Source: Bufo bufo (lineage: Eukaryota > Chordata > Amphibia > Anura > Bufonidae). Taken from it: DNA of 64,000 nt. Below, in pieces: positions 23,193 through 32,490 of this stretch (the stretch's first letter is position 1; each line of letters begins with the position of its first letter). The position numbers and the translations under genes are program-made. The stretch is from positions 111,698,644 to 111,762,643 of the forward strand of contig NC_053391.1 of NCBI RefSeq assembly GCF_905171765.1, in the 5' to 3' direction. Under the pieces are notes generated by a model, which saw nothing but the letters and a program-made list of their open reading frames with translations, was not told where the DNA came from and made no database searches.

Positions 23193-24415
23193 GTGCATAT
23201 GACAAGGTATATATACCCATCAATCAATACAGATCAATTACAATCAGTGATTGGGCGTGACTCAAGTCACGTCACGTGATCATTAACCATATAAATACAT
23301 AACATAAGTGTATAATGAACATTCTCATATTACAAGCGTAAAAACATTTCATAAGTGATCATAATGATATCAAAACTAATATATAGAGATGAATCTCTGT
23401 GCTTCAATTATAAAATAGAATATGTATCCCTCTCTATTCAATACATAATTACCCACAGTGGACACTGTGCAGAAAGTGATAGGTGCATATGGGGTTAAAA
23501 AAATCAATAGTTGGTACAGCTGTACCATATCATAAGTTAAAATCAACAGGACGGAGCTCACCACACTGAGACACTTGGAACCGGCCGGCATTGGCGTCCC
23601 CCCGCCGGCGATGCGCACGCGCCGAGTCAGACGTCATTGGTCACGCCCACCAGCAAAGCCGCGCTCACACGTGACCGCTCCATGGACCGCAGCGTCATCC
23701 TCTGGAGCGCACCGCAAGAGACGCAGCTGTGAGGGGAGGGAGGCCAAGTCATGTGACTCAGCTTCAGACGCACAGCACACGGGGGCGTGTTTTAGTGACC
23801 ATGGTGATGTAAACAACCGGGAGGAATGCGAGCGTATGTACTGTCACCAGGACACATATCAATGCACGCAATCTAAATAGCAATACACATACAGGAGCAT
23901 ATAGCTGGCCCAACGGATAGGCCATCAAACTCTGTTAACTCACACAGAGTGACTGCCCACCCGACACTGGCCATCAATATTGCACCCCATTCATGTGTGG
24001 TTACAGTGGGACACACCTCCCATCTGCCCACACCTATAGCACTGATGTGTGTATAATACCACCAGCTCACAAATATGAGGCAAGTGAAATCGCACACATC
24101 ATCAGTACAAGTAAAGTGACAATCAAATTTCAATAAAAATAGCGTGCACCATGGTGACAATCCAAGTCGTGAGTCGCAGTCCCGCTAGTCTCCACACAAT
24201 GGTCACTATCACAATCTTGTATCCAAGGTCATTGGGCGGCTCCTTCCAGTACAAAGACAAAGGCTCATCAAGTTCATCAAAAATGATCTGGAATAAATGA
24301 AAATACCATCAATATACATTGATAATCTAATCAGACATACTAGCACTGTTATATGTCTCCTACCCCAGACAGAGCGGTCAAGGACCCCCACGTCGGCGAG
24401 CGCAGCACCTATCCA

Positions 24416-24814
24416 TCACCCACATAATTCCCATCTACATTCAGCATTGAGGCCATCCGGCTTCAATGTCCGTAGCCTATGTATCCACATGATCTCACGT
24501 TGCTTAAGTAATCTTTCCCTGTTGCCTCCCCGTTTAAGTGGGGGTATGTGATCTATCACCCTAAATTTGAGATCTTTCTCTCCGTGCCCTGCCTCAATAA
24601 AGTGCTTAGGCACAGGAAGATCTCTCCTTTTTTGCCGAATCGAGTACCTGTGATAGTTCATTCTAGTCTTGACTTCACAGATAGTCTCCCCTACATAGAA
24701 GAGATTGCAGGGGCAAGACAAGAGATAGATCACAAATGAACTATCACAGGTCAAGAAGTGCCGTATCTCAAATTGCTTCTTCAGTATCGGGTGTGTGAAT
24801 TTTTCCCCTTTTAA
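24416..24814 (-). CDS. GIY-YIG endonuclease domain of the Penelope element (left copy)
   Basis: The nuclease nicks target DNA to prime reverse transcription. CDSSFVIYLLSCPCNLFYVG contains the GIY-like IYLL and the YIG-like YVG signatures in the Cys-rich context typical of Penelope elements (CPC), followed by VKTRMNYHRYSI with the conserved Arg and later KHFIEAGHGEKD and ERLLKQREIMWIHRL. The open frame extends upstream to 24901, but its first 29 or so residues are only the antisense of the RT N-terminus, so the domain really begins near MLKGEKFTHP. The protein is identical to the right copy. Confidence 0.85.
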   Translation of the reverse strand, partial: LKGEKFTHPILKKQFEIRHFLTCDSSFVIYLLSCPCNLFYVGETICEVKTRMNYHRYSIRQKRRDLPVPKHFIEAGHGEKDLKFRVIDHIPPLKRGGNRERLLKQREIMWIHRLRTLKPDGLNAECRWELCG

Positions 24815-25318
24815 CATATAACTAAGAGTGACTTCACACCGCAGATTAAATGTCCAGCTATAGACGCATTTATCAATGCAGTGAGGTTTGATATTGAGCA
24901 TCTGAAAGACTCTATGTCTGAAAGAGGGCTTAAATATCCTAATATGAAGTCAGCCGAGATAAGTGCATTGGGTGAACTTTGCAACAACGGCTCCCTCACG
25001 GTCAAACCGGCCGATAAGGGGGGAGCCGTTGTTGTGATGGACACCCAATGGTACGTCTCAGAAATACAGAGACAACTGGGAGACCCCCTGGTGTATAGAC
25101 AGCTGAACCATGACCCTAAATTTGATGTGATGAAGGTTATCACTAGTATACTTGATAGAGCAAAAGTAGAAGGTTTGATCGATGAAGCTCTCTACAAGTA
25201 TCTATTGATAACACATCCCAAAACACCATTGATATATGTGTTACCTAAAATTCACAAGAGTATGTTAAAGTTGCTATGCAATATTGGCCAGTGCTTTTTG
25301 ATAGCATCTGCTACCTGA
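24815..25318 (+). pseudogene. RT N-terminal fragment in the left arm
   Basis: From about 24835 the plus strand reads the Penelope RT N-terminus (ITKSDFTPQIKCP... then RFDIEHLKDSMSERGLKYP) up to PKIHKSML at 25266. There the frame leaves RT sequence and ends at 25318 in antisense RT tail. It differs from the complete copy at a few residues (Met/Leu in KSAEIS context, Glu/Gly in AKVxGL). Confidence 0.85.
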
Positions 25319-26646
25319 TAGCTACCCTCATTAAAAGTAGAGATGAATGGCACTCTAATCTGTTTATTGGTGTCCTTAGGGGTCCTAGATTCCATCTCAT
25401 CCAGTTGTCTCTGAACTAGTCTTCTAGGGTACCCCCTATTGACAAACTTGTCCGCCATCTGCGACAATCTCATGTCACATATCTTGGGATCTTTTACTAT
25501 ACGTTGCACATGGAGGAACTGGCTCCGTGGTAAGGTTTTGACCATGGACCGTGGGTGACAGCTCTCAAACTTCAACAGCTTATTACAGTCCGTAGGTTTG
25601 GTGTATAAGTTGGTCACCAGTACCGTACCTTGTTTGATCACCATGGTATCCAAAAATTGGACCTGCTCGGTGGAGTACGTCAACGTAAACTGTATTTCTG
25701 GGTCTATTGCATTCAAAAAGGTGTGAAAATTGGCCAGCTCACCTTCAGTGCTGTCCCAGATGACCAAAACATTGTCTATGTATCTCCACCACCCCCGCAC
25801 TAGGCCGAAGTGGTGGGACACATAGACGTGTTCAGCCTCCAGGCCCGACATGAAAATGTTGGCGTAAGTCGGCGCCATATTCGAACCCATTGCGGTTCCC
25901 CGCTGTTGTAGAAAGTAGCCATCCTGAAATGCAAAGTAGTTGTACCTTAACACTACACCGAGCAGGTCCAATATGAACTCCCTACATTCATCAGTGTATT
26001 GGGTAGAAGCCAGACATTTCCTGACTGCCTCTACACCCCTATCATGGTTGATAGAGGTGTAGAGGCTCACCACATCAAAGGAGACTAGCAGAGTCCTAGC
26101 CGTCACTTCCACATTAGCAATCCTATTCAGGAAGTCACCTGTATCACGTATATAGTATGTGGCTCCAACAGCAAGCCTTCTCAGTATCTTATCCAAGAAG
26201 ATAGCTAGGTTGGAGAACACAGACTCCCTCCCGGAGACGATGGGTCTCCCCGGGGGATTTAACATACTCTTGTGAATTTTAGGTAACACATATATCAATG
26301 GTGTTTTGGGATGTGTTATCAATAGATACTTGTAGAGAGCTTCATCGATCAAACCTCCTACTTTTGCTCTATCAAGTATACTAGTGATAACCTTCATCAC
26401 ATCAAATTTAGGGTCATGGTTCAGCTGTCTATACACCAGGGGGTCTCCCAGTTGTCTCTGTATTTCTGAGACGTACCATTGGGTGTCCATCACAACAACG
26501 GCTCCCCCCTTATCGGCCGGTTTAACCGTGAGGGAGCCGTTGTTGCAAAGTTCACCCAATGCACTTATCTCGGCTGACTTCAAATTAGGATATTTAAGCC
26601 CTCTTTCAGACATAGAGTCTTTCAGATGCTCAATATCAAACCTCAC
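25252..26646 (-). CDS. Penelope-like reverse transcriptase, C-terminally truncated
   Basis: The 464-residue frame makes up most of a Penelope-like RT, which copies element RNA into DNA at a nick. Recognisable parts are KPADKGGAVVV (about residues 42-52), RPIVSG (134-139), motif A SFDVVSLYTSI (189-199, Asp191), motif B GTAMGSNMAPTYAN (250-263), motif C YIDN (289-292) and FLDTMV (331-336). In active RTs motif C is normally YxDD; here the second Asp is Asn, so the enzyme is probably inactive. The frame probably starts further upstream, since in-frame sequence continues past Met1 to about 26712. The last residues, after WPILHSNF, are read into the inverted arm, so the RT-nuclease linker is missing. 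Confidence 0.85.
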   Translation of the reverse strand: MRFDIEHLKDSMSERGLKYPNLKSAEISALGELCNNGSLTVKPADKGGAVVVMDTQWYVSEIQRQLGDPLVYRQLNHDPKFDVMKVITSILDRAKVGGLIDEALYKYLLITHPKTPLIYVLPKIHKSMLNPPGRPIVSGRESVFSNLAIFLDKILRRLAVGATYYIRDTGDFLNRIANVEVTARTLLVSFDVVSLYTSINHDRGVEAVRKCLASTQYTDECREFILDLLGVVLRYNYFAFQDGYFLQQRGTAMGSNMAPTYANIFMSGLEAEHVYVSHHFGLVRGWWRYIDNVLVIWDSTEGELANFHTFLNAIDPEIQFTLTYSTEQVQFLDTMVIKQGTVLVTNLYTKPTDCNKLLKFESCHPRSMVKTLPRSQFLHVQRIVKDPKICDMRLSQMADKFVNRGYPRRLVQRQLDEMESRTPKDTNKQIRVPFISTFNEGSYQVADAIKKHWPILHSNFNILL

Positions 26647-26712
26647 TGCATTGATAAATGCGTCTATAGCTGGACATTTAATCTGCGGTGTGAAGTCACT
26701 CTTAGTTATATG

Positions 26713-27111
26713 TTAAAAGGGGAAAAATTCACACACCCGATACTGAAGAAGCAATTTGAGATACGGCACTTCTTGACCTGTGATAGTTCATTTGTGATCT
26801 ATCTCTTGTCTTGCCCCTGCAATCTCTTCTATGTAGGGGAGACTATCTGTGAGGTCAAGACTAGAATGAACTATCACAGGTACTCGATTCGGCAAAAAAG
26901 GAGAGATCTTCCTGTGCCTAAGCACTTTATTGAGGCAGGGCACGGAGAGAAAGATCTCAAATTTAGGGTGATAGATCACATACCCCCACTTAAACGGGGA
27001 GGTAACAGGGAAAGATTACTTAAGCAACGTGAGATCATGTGGATACATAGGCTACGGACATTGAAGCCGGATGGCCTCAATGCTGAATGTAGATGGGAAT
27101 TATGTGGGTGA
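26713..27111 (+). CDS. GIY-YIG endonuclease domain of the Penelope element (right copy)
   Basis: Mirror copy of the left-arm nuclease, identical at the protein level over the 161-residue open frame that starts at 26626. It points away from the RT, which is on the opposite strand, so it could not be translated with that RT from one transcript. Identity after duplication indicates a recent event or gene conversion between arms. Confidence 0.85.
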   Translation, partial: LKGEKFTHPILKKQFEIRHFLTCDSSFVIYLLSCPCNLFYVGETICEVKTRMNYHRYSIRQKRRDLPVPKHFIEAGHGEKDLKFRVIDHIPPLKRGGNRERLLKQREIMWIHRLRTLKPDGLNAECRWELCG

Positions 27112-28339
27112 TGGATAGGTGCTGCGCTCGCCGATGTGGGGGTCCTTGACCGCTCTGTCTGGGGTAGGAGACATATAACAGTGCTAGTATGTCTGATTAG
27201 ATTATCAATGTATATTGATGGTATTTTCATTTATTCCAGATCATTTTTGATGAACTTGATGAGCCTTTGTCTTTGTACTGGATGGAGCCGCCCAATGACC
27301 TTGGATACAAGATTGTGATAGTGACCATTGTGTGGAGACTAGCGGGACTGCGACTCACGACTTGGATTGTCACCATGGTGCACGCTATTTTTATTGAAAT
27401 TTGATTGTCACTTTACTTGTACTGATGATGTGTGCGATTTCACTTGCCTCATATTTGTGAGCTGGTGGTATTATACACACATCAGTGCTATAGGTGTGGG
27501 CAGATGGGAGGTGTGTCCCACTGTAACCACACATGAATGGGGTGCAATATTGATGGCCAGTGTCGGGTGGGCAGTCACTCTGTGTGAGTTAACAGAGTTT
27601 GATGGCCTATCCGTTGGGCCAGCTATATGCTCCTGTATGTGTATTGCTATTTAGATTGCGTGCATTGATATGTGTCCTGGTGACAGTACATACGCTCGCA
27701 TTCCTCCCGGTTGTTTACATCACCATGGTCACTAAAACACGCCCCCGTGTGCTGTGCGTCTGACGCTGAGTCACATGACTTGGCCTCCCTCCCCTCACAG
27801 CTGCGTCTCTTGCGGTGCGCTCCAGAGGATGACGCTGCGGTCCATGGAGCGGTCACGTGTGAGCGCAGCTTTGCTGGGGGGCGTGGCCAATGACGTCTGA
27901 CTCGGCGCATGCGCATCGCCAGCGGGGGGACGCCAATGCCGGCCGGTTCCAAGTGTCTCAGTGTGGTGAGCTCCGTCCTGTTGATTTTAACTTATGATAT
28001 GGTACAGCTGTACCAACTATTGATGTTTTTAACCCCATATTCACCTATCACTTTCTGCACAGTGTCCACTGTGGGTAATTATGTATTGAATAGAGAGGGA
28101 TACATATTCTATTTTATAATTGAAGCACAGAGATTCATCTCTATATATTAGTTTTGATATCATTATGATCACTTATGAAATGTTTTTACGCTTGTAATAT
28201 GAGAATGTTCATTATACACTTATGTTATGTATTTATATGGTTAATGATCACGTGACTTGACTGGAATCACGCCCAATCACTGATTGTAATTGATCTGTAT
28301 TGATTGATGGGTATATATACCTTGTCATATGCACTGTTA

Positions 28340-28385
28340 TTTAGCTTGAGAAAGGCCTCATTGAGCAGGCCGAAACGTCGCTTAA
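28340..28385 (+). ncRNA. Hammerhead-like fold in the Penelope tail (right arm)
   Basis: Mirror of the left-arm motif: TAGCTTGAGAAA, stem GGCCT / AGGCC, GAAACGTC, GCTT. AGC before and GCT after would pair as stem I, and cleavage would be expected after GTC. An AATAAA lies 5 bases beyond (28385-28390). The core box is degenerate, so this may be only a remnant. Confidence 0.4.
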
Positions 28386-28442
28386 ATAAAGTTTGGGGTC
28401 CTCACCCGTTCACTCTATACTGGAAGTGCTGCCTCATCATTC

Positions 28443-28552
28443 GTTTGATATATTTCGTGGAGGAAGAGCCGACCTCTGTGGGGATGTTGCACCCGGTACA
28501 TTGCATCTGACTGTGCTGCTGCATTATTTGTGTTTTTATATATATATATATC
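28443..28552 (+). mobile_element. Remaining 3' tail of the Penelope element
   Basis: Continuation of the right arm tail, with no counterpart beyond the left arm, ending in a short TATATA run at about 28540-28552. No coding sequence. Confidence 0.5.
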
Positions 28553-28760
28553 CAGAACAATAAGAGACGTCCAGCTTCCCATAAAAAAGTGATAGCCTTT
28601 ATTCTTTAAAGCGATAAAATATCCAATGATACAGTACAGACACACAGCGTAAGCGTCTATGCGTTTCAGATCTTAAAATGTGACCCTTAGACATGAGAAG
28701 CTGGATGTCTCTCCTAGTTTTGGATTATACTCAGTTACTTTACTGCTGAAAACTAAATAT
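28553..28760 (-). mobile_element. Second Penelope-like tail fragment, different family
   Basis: On the minus strand the stretch carries CTAAGGGTC, a loop, GATCTGAAACGC and TAGACGC, the same hammerhead-like arrangement as the neighbouring element but with unrelated stems: GTCTA pairs with TAGAC and GGTC with GATC. An AATAAA is at about 28601 on that strand. GAGACGTCCAGCTTC (28568-28582) and GAAGCTGGATGTCTC (28697-28711) flank it as an inverted repeat. No coding sequence remains. Confidence 0.5.
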
Positions 28761-28897
28761 AATCAAGAGAGCAGGCGTGGCACTCTTGTCCTGATTGGGT
28801 GGGTGCTAGAGTTGTGGGTTCCAAGCCGTCAGTACAGAAACTCGAGCATTCCAGTAGATATAGTGATTTCAAGATATTTTTATTGATTTTCTTTGTA

Positions 28898-29226
28898 GGC
28901 AACTCTAAGTGATAATGTGACGTTTCAGTCTAATAAGACCTTTTTTAAATACTATGACAAAACAAAATAATGGACGAAATAAGAATAACATTGTTGCACA
29001 CACATATATACAAGATATAGTATTTAGACAAATAAGTCAAGTAACAATAACAGTCTGCGGAATGCAGAGGACATCATATAGAAAACATCCATAGAAAAAT
29101 TATGGTAATTCTCAGAGTAACTACAGCGTTTCTTTGCGTTGGTGGTATATGCTGAAGAGCCAAGGTATCATATTTGGGAATCTTGGATTGAAGGTATCAG
29201 ATAAAACATAAAAATACATAACAATA
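28898..29226 (-). mobile_element. Third Penelope-like tail fragment (minus-strand copy)
   Basis: This stretch is the reverse complement of 43097-43206 joined to 43769-43976, across the 539-bp insert in the other copy. It contains TGACGTTTC, the antisense of the GAAACGTCA motif, and AATAAAAAT-type sequence just beyond its 3' end (28870-28890). A MITE begins at 29227. The two copies lie 14 kb apart in opposite orientation. Confidence 0.7.
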
Positions 29227-29880
29227 AGGCTTCTTTCACACGGGCGAGTTTTCCGCGCCTGTGCAATGCGTGAGGTGAACTCATTGCACCCGCACTGAAT
29301 CCGGACTTATTCATTTCTATGGGGCTGCGCACATGAGCAGTGATTTTCACGCATCACCTGTGCGTTGTGTGAAAATCGCAGCATGCTCTATTTTGTGTGT
29401 TTTTCACGCAACGCAGGCCCTATAGAAGTGAATGGGGCTGCATGAAAATTGCAAGCATCCGCAAGCAAGCGATTTTCACACACAGTTGCTAGGAGACGAT
29501 CGGGATGGGGACACGATCATTATTATTTTCCCTTAAACCATGGTTATGAGGGAAAATAATAGCATTCTTAATTCTGAATGCTTAGTAAAATAGTGATGGA
29601 GGGGTAAAAAAATAAATAAAAAAAATTAAACTCACCTTAATCCGCTTGTACGCGCAGCCCGGCTTCTCTTCTATCTTCTTTGAGGAAAATAACCTATGAT
29701 GACGTCACTGCCCTCATCACATGGTCCGTCACATGATCCTAACCATGCACGTCACTCTGCTCTATTAGTGTAGGGATAGGATGCTGCTGCTGTGAGAAAG
29801 ATAATAGGAAAGAATCTTTTATCAGAAGTGCTTGTTTAACTACAGCAATTTTGTTTTGTGGGTGCAGTGCACAATGATCA
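29227..29880. mobile_element. MITE-like sequence and unassigned flank of hAT copy B
   Basis: From 29227 the text GCTTCTTTCACACGGGCGAG and several GCGATTTTCAC / GTGAAAATCGC words form an imperfect foldback (29227-29500). This style of small non-autonomous element is common in frog DNA; its right end was not fixed. 29500-29730 contains CCCTTAAACCATGGTTATGAGGG and GATGACGTCACTG. 29740-29880 leads into the 100-bp array of hAT copy B and may be its truncated left end. Confidence 0.5.
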
Positions 29881-30937
29881 CCCATTTTTGGAAATCCCCT
29901 ACATCTGGGGCCTTTGCTGCATTTTTCAGTGTGAAATACAAGCTTGAAATACTGCAATAATATTCTGGGTTTAAAAAAAACACACATTTTTGGCAATACC
30001 CTACATCTGGGGCCTTTGCTGCATTTGTCAGTGTGAAATAAAAGCTTGAAATACTGCCATAATATTCTGGGTTTAAAAAAACACCCATTTTTGGCAATAT
30101 ATAATTTGCAGCCTTTGCTGCATCTGTCTGTGTGAAATACAAGCCTTAGATACTGCAAGAATATTCTGTTATTAAAAAAAAATACCCATTTTGGGCAATA
30201 CCCTACATCTGGGGCCTTTACTGCATGTGTCAGAGTGAAATACAAGCTTGAAATACTGCAATAATATTTTGTTATTAAAAATAAAAAAACATTTTGGGCA
30301 AAATCTAAATTTGCAACCTTTGCTGTATCTGTCTGTGTAAAATGCAAGCGTTAGATACTGCTGTTATATTCTGTAATTAAAAAACACCAATTTTTGGCAA
30401 AATACTAAATTTGCCGCCTTTGCTGCATCTGTCAGTGTGAAATACAAGCTTTAAATATTACAATAATATTCTTGATTTAAAAAAACACCCATTTTTGGCA
30501 ATAACCCACATCTGGGGCCTTTGCTGCATGTGTCAGTGTGAAATACAAGCTTGAAATACTGCAATAATATTTTGTTATTAAAAAAACCACCCATTTTGGG
30601 CAAAATACAAAATTTGCGGCCTTTGCTGCATCTGTCAGTGTGATATATAAGCATTAGATACTGCAATAATATTCTGTTATTAAAAAAACACCCATTTTGT
30701 GCAAAATACTAAATTTGCGGCCTTTGCTGCATCAATCAGTGTGAAATACAAGCTTAAAATACTGCAATAATATTCTGGGTTTAAAAATACACCCATTTTT
30801 GGCAACTCCCTACATCTTGGGCCTTTGCTGCATTTGTCAGTGTGAAATACAAGCTTGAAATACTGCCATAATATTCTGGGTTTAAAAAAACACCAATTTT
30901 TGGCAATAAACTACATCTGGGGCCTTTGCTGCATTTG
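29881..30937 (+). repeat. About 100-bp subterminal array of hAT copy B, left part
   Basis: CCTTTGCTGCAT phrases start at 29911, 30013 and 30112 and continue to the gypsy insertion, with a period near 100 bp. Each unit reads about GGCCTTTGCTGCATCTGTCA, GTGTGAAATACAAGC, TACTGCAATAATATTCTG, AAAAACACCCATTTT. The last unit is cut by the retrotransposon at GCATTTG and resumes at 36436. Short minus-strand frames here exist only because of the repeat. Confidence 0.9.
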
Positions 30938-31584
30938 TGTAACGAGGGTGTCAAGAGCCACGCCTGACTCCGTTATACCCGGGGTCAGGAAGTCGCAGCG
31001 GGTGGTGCTCTATGTCTAAAGACAGTGCTGTTTATTAATGGTAGCTTTCTGGGTTTGCCTTGCAATCCTTTTTGGCTCACTCAGGGATCCGTAGCTTCTC
31101 CTCCTCAGCTGTTTCTTGTCCAGCAATCCCAACCTCTTTATATTCCCATCTCTCACTTCTCTGGTTGCCAGATATAGAGCTTCCTGCCTGGACTTCTATA
31201 CTGACCCACTGGAGCTGTGTAGCTGTGTTCCCTGGTTGTTGTTCCAGAACGTTACCCTCCGGATCCCTGTTGGGCCTTGGTGGTCTGCTGTTGTCGCCCA
31301 CCTGGGATTATATGTTTGTCTGTATTGTCTGTCCTCTCCTTGGTGTTTTCCTCTTAGTGTCAGTGGTGCGGACTAGTGATCCCACCGCCCCGTTCACTAC
31401 ATAGGGCTCATCTTAGGGAAAGCCAGGGTTTAGGCACGTGATCAGCGTACGGGTGAGGAACCCGTCTAGGGACGTCAGGGCAGTCAGGTGCCAGCCGCAA
31501 GGTGAGTCAGGGGTCACCATCTTTCCCTCTCCCTTGGACAGGCCCTTCCCATTTCCCTCCCTTTGCGTAACGCCGGTCATTACA
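30938..31584 (+). repeat. 5' LTR (647 bp)
   Basis: Starts TGTAACGAGG and ends GGTCATTACA. Compared with the 3' LTR it lacks 5 bp in the CGGGTGG...CTCTATG stretch near 31003-31011, and the first bases are TGTAAC instead of TGTCAC. The sequence after it (31585 onward, TTATATCTGGCCC) would hold the primer-binding site, but I cannot assign a tRNA. Confidence 0.95.
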
Positions 31585-31654
31585 TTATATCTGGCCCTTA
31601 TTTTGTGTAGGTAAAAAAAAAAATTTTTTTCTTTCTACCTACTTAGAATCCAGT

Positions 31655-32490
31655 ATGGATCCAATTGCTGCTTTGTCAAAGTAACTTCAAGGCCTGTCTT
31701 TGGTGGTGGCAGGATTGAAGGCGTCAGTCCTCCAGCAACAGCTACAATTGCTACAGGTAACCAGGTTGTTGCGGAACCCAAGGTTGCTCTTCCTGACAGA
31801 TTTTCTGGGGGAAGGGACAAATTTGTGACGTTCCGTGAGGCCTGTAAATTATATTTTAAACTGCGCCCTTACTCCTCTGGTAATGAAGAACAGCGGGTGG
31901 GGGTTGTTATTTCCCTGCTTCAGGGGGACCCGCAATCCTGGGCGTTCTCTTTACCTACTGATTCCCAGGCTCTCCGGTCAGTGGATGAATTTTTTGGGTC
32001 CTTGGGTCTCATATATGATGACCCTGACCGAATCGCACTGGCTGAATCAAAGTTACGGAGACTCCTACAGGGAGAGCGGCCAGTAGAGGAGTATTGCTCA
32101 GAGTTCCGTAGGTGGGCTACGGATACTCAGTGGAATGACTCGGCTCTCAGGAGTCAGTTCTGCTCTGGGTTATCCGAAAGGATTAAGGATGCGCTTGCGC
32201 TGTATGAGACTCCCTTTTCCCTTGATGCGGTTATGTCCCTTTCTATCAGGATAGATAGACGTCTTAGGGACAGATTGAAAAATCCGGAGCAACTGGTAAC
32301 CTCTACCAAGCAGCAGTTAGTCTGTACGGACTTAGACGAGCCTATGCAGCTAGGAGGAACTACTCGTCAGGTCCGTCCTCCTGAGGCTCGCCGTAGGCGT
32401 GGGGTTTGTTTTTTCTGTGGGGAGAGGGGTCATTTTATCAATGTCTGTCCTTCCTTTCTCAAAAACAAAAGACCGTCGGAAAACTACTAA
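31655..32490 (+). pseudogene. gag of the Ty3/gypsy element, broken near its start
   Basis: Gag forms the particle shell. ATG at 31655 begins a plausible N-terminus (MDPIAAL), but an in-frame TAA follows at 31682-31684 and a frameshift lies between there and about 31800. From 31825 one frame stays open for 221 codons. It contains a capsid-like stretch (QSWAFSLP, FYQ-like helix text, EYCSEFRRWATD) and ends with one CCHC zinc knuckle, CFFCGERGHFINVC (C-x2-C-x4-H-x4-C), at 32406-32450. The pol frame lies at -1 relative to this frame and overlaps it, so ribosomal frameshifting near 32460-32485 is plausible but unproven. Confidence 0.85.

Larger units (their letters stand above)
23085..25269 (-). 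repeat. Left arm of the Penelope palindrome
   Basis: 2185-bp arm, inverted partner of 26258-28442. The innermost base lies within ATGTTAAA at 25262-25269; beyond it the sequence switches abruptly from RT N-terminal coding (plus) to RT C-terminal coding (minus). Confidence 0.9.
23085..28442. mobile_element. Penelope-like retroelement rearranged as a giant palindrome
   Basis: Bases 23085-25269 are the reverse complement of 26258-28442. Matching positions always sum to 51527, both at the outer edge (23085/28442) and at the inner edge (25269/26258), so the 2185-bp arms carry no net indel. They differ by scattered substitutions only. The 988-bp spacer (25270-26257) holds the unique middle and C-terminal part of the reverse transcriptase. 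Each arm contains, from outside in, the 3' untranslated tail, the GIY-YIG nuclease pointing outward and, after a junction near 24815 / 26712, the RT N-terminal segment pointing inward. Penelope-like elements encode RT followed by GIY-YIG and often carry inverted partial copies, but this degree of symmetry is striking. Confidence 0.9.
26258..28442 (+). repeat. Right arm of the Penelope palindrome
   Basis: 2185-bp arm, inverted partner of 23085-25269. Its outer side continues past the palindrome into more of the element tail (28443-28540, ending in a TATATA run), whereas the left arm stops at a TA repeat. The right side is therefore probably the original insertion end. Confidence 0.9.

Noticed and set aside
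23575..23880. 101-residue frame in the GC-rich part of the palindrome arm (and its mirror at 27647-27952)
   Set aside because: Lies in the Penelope tail; the same sequence is open on both strands and no domain is visible. GC-rich composition explains the open frame.
29739..30666. Frames with repeated FHTDRCSKGP text
   Set aside because: Translation of the 100-bp hAT subterminal array; the repeat, not a protein, is conserved.
31060..31404. Frames of 114 and 86 residues within the LTRs
   Set aside because: Occur in both LTR copies because the LTRs are duplicates; no protein features.
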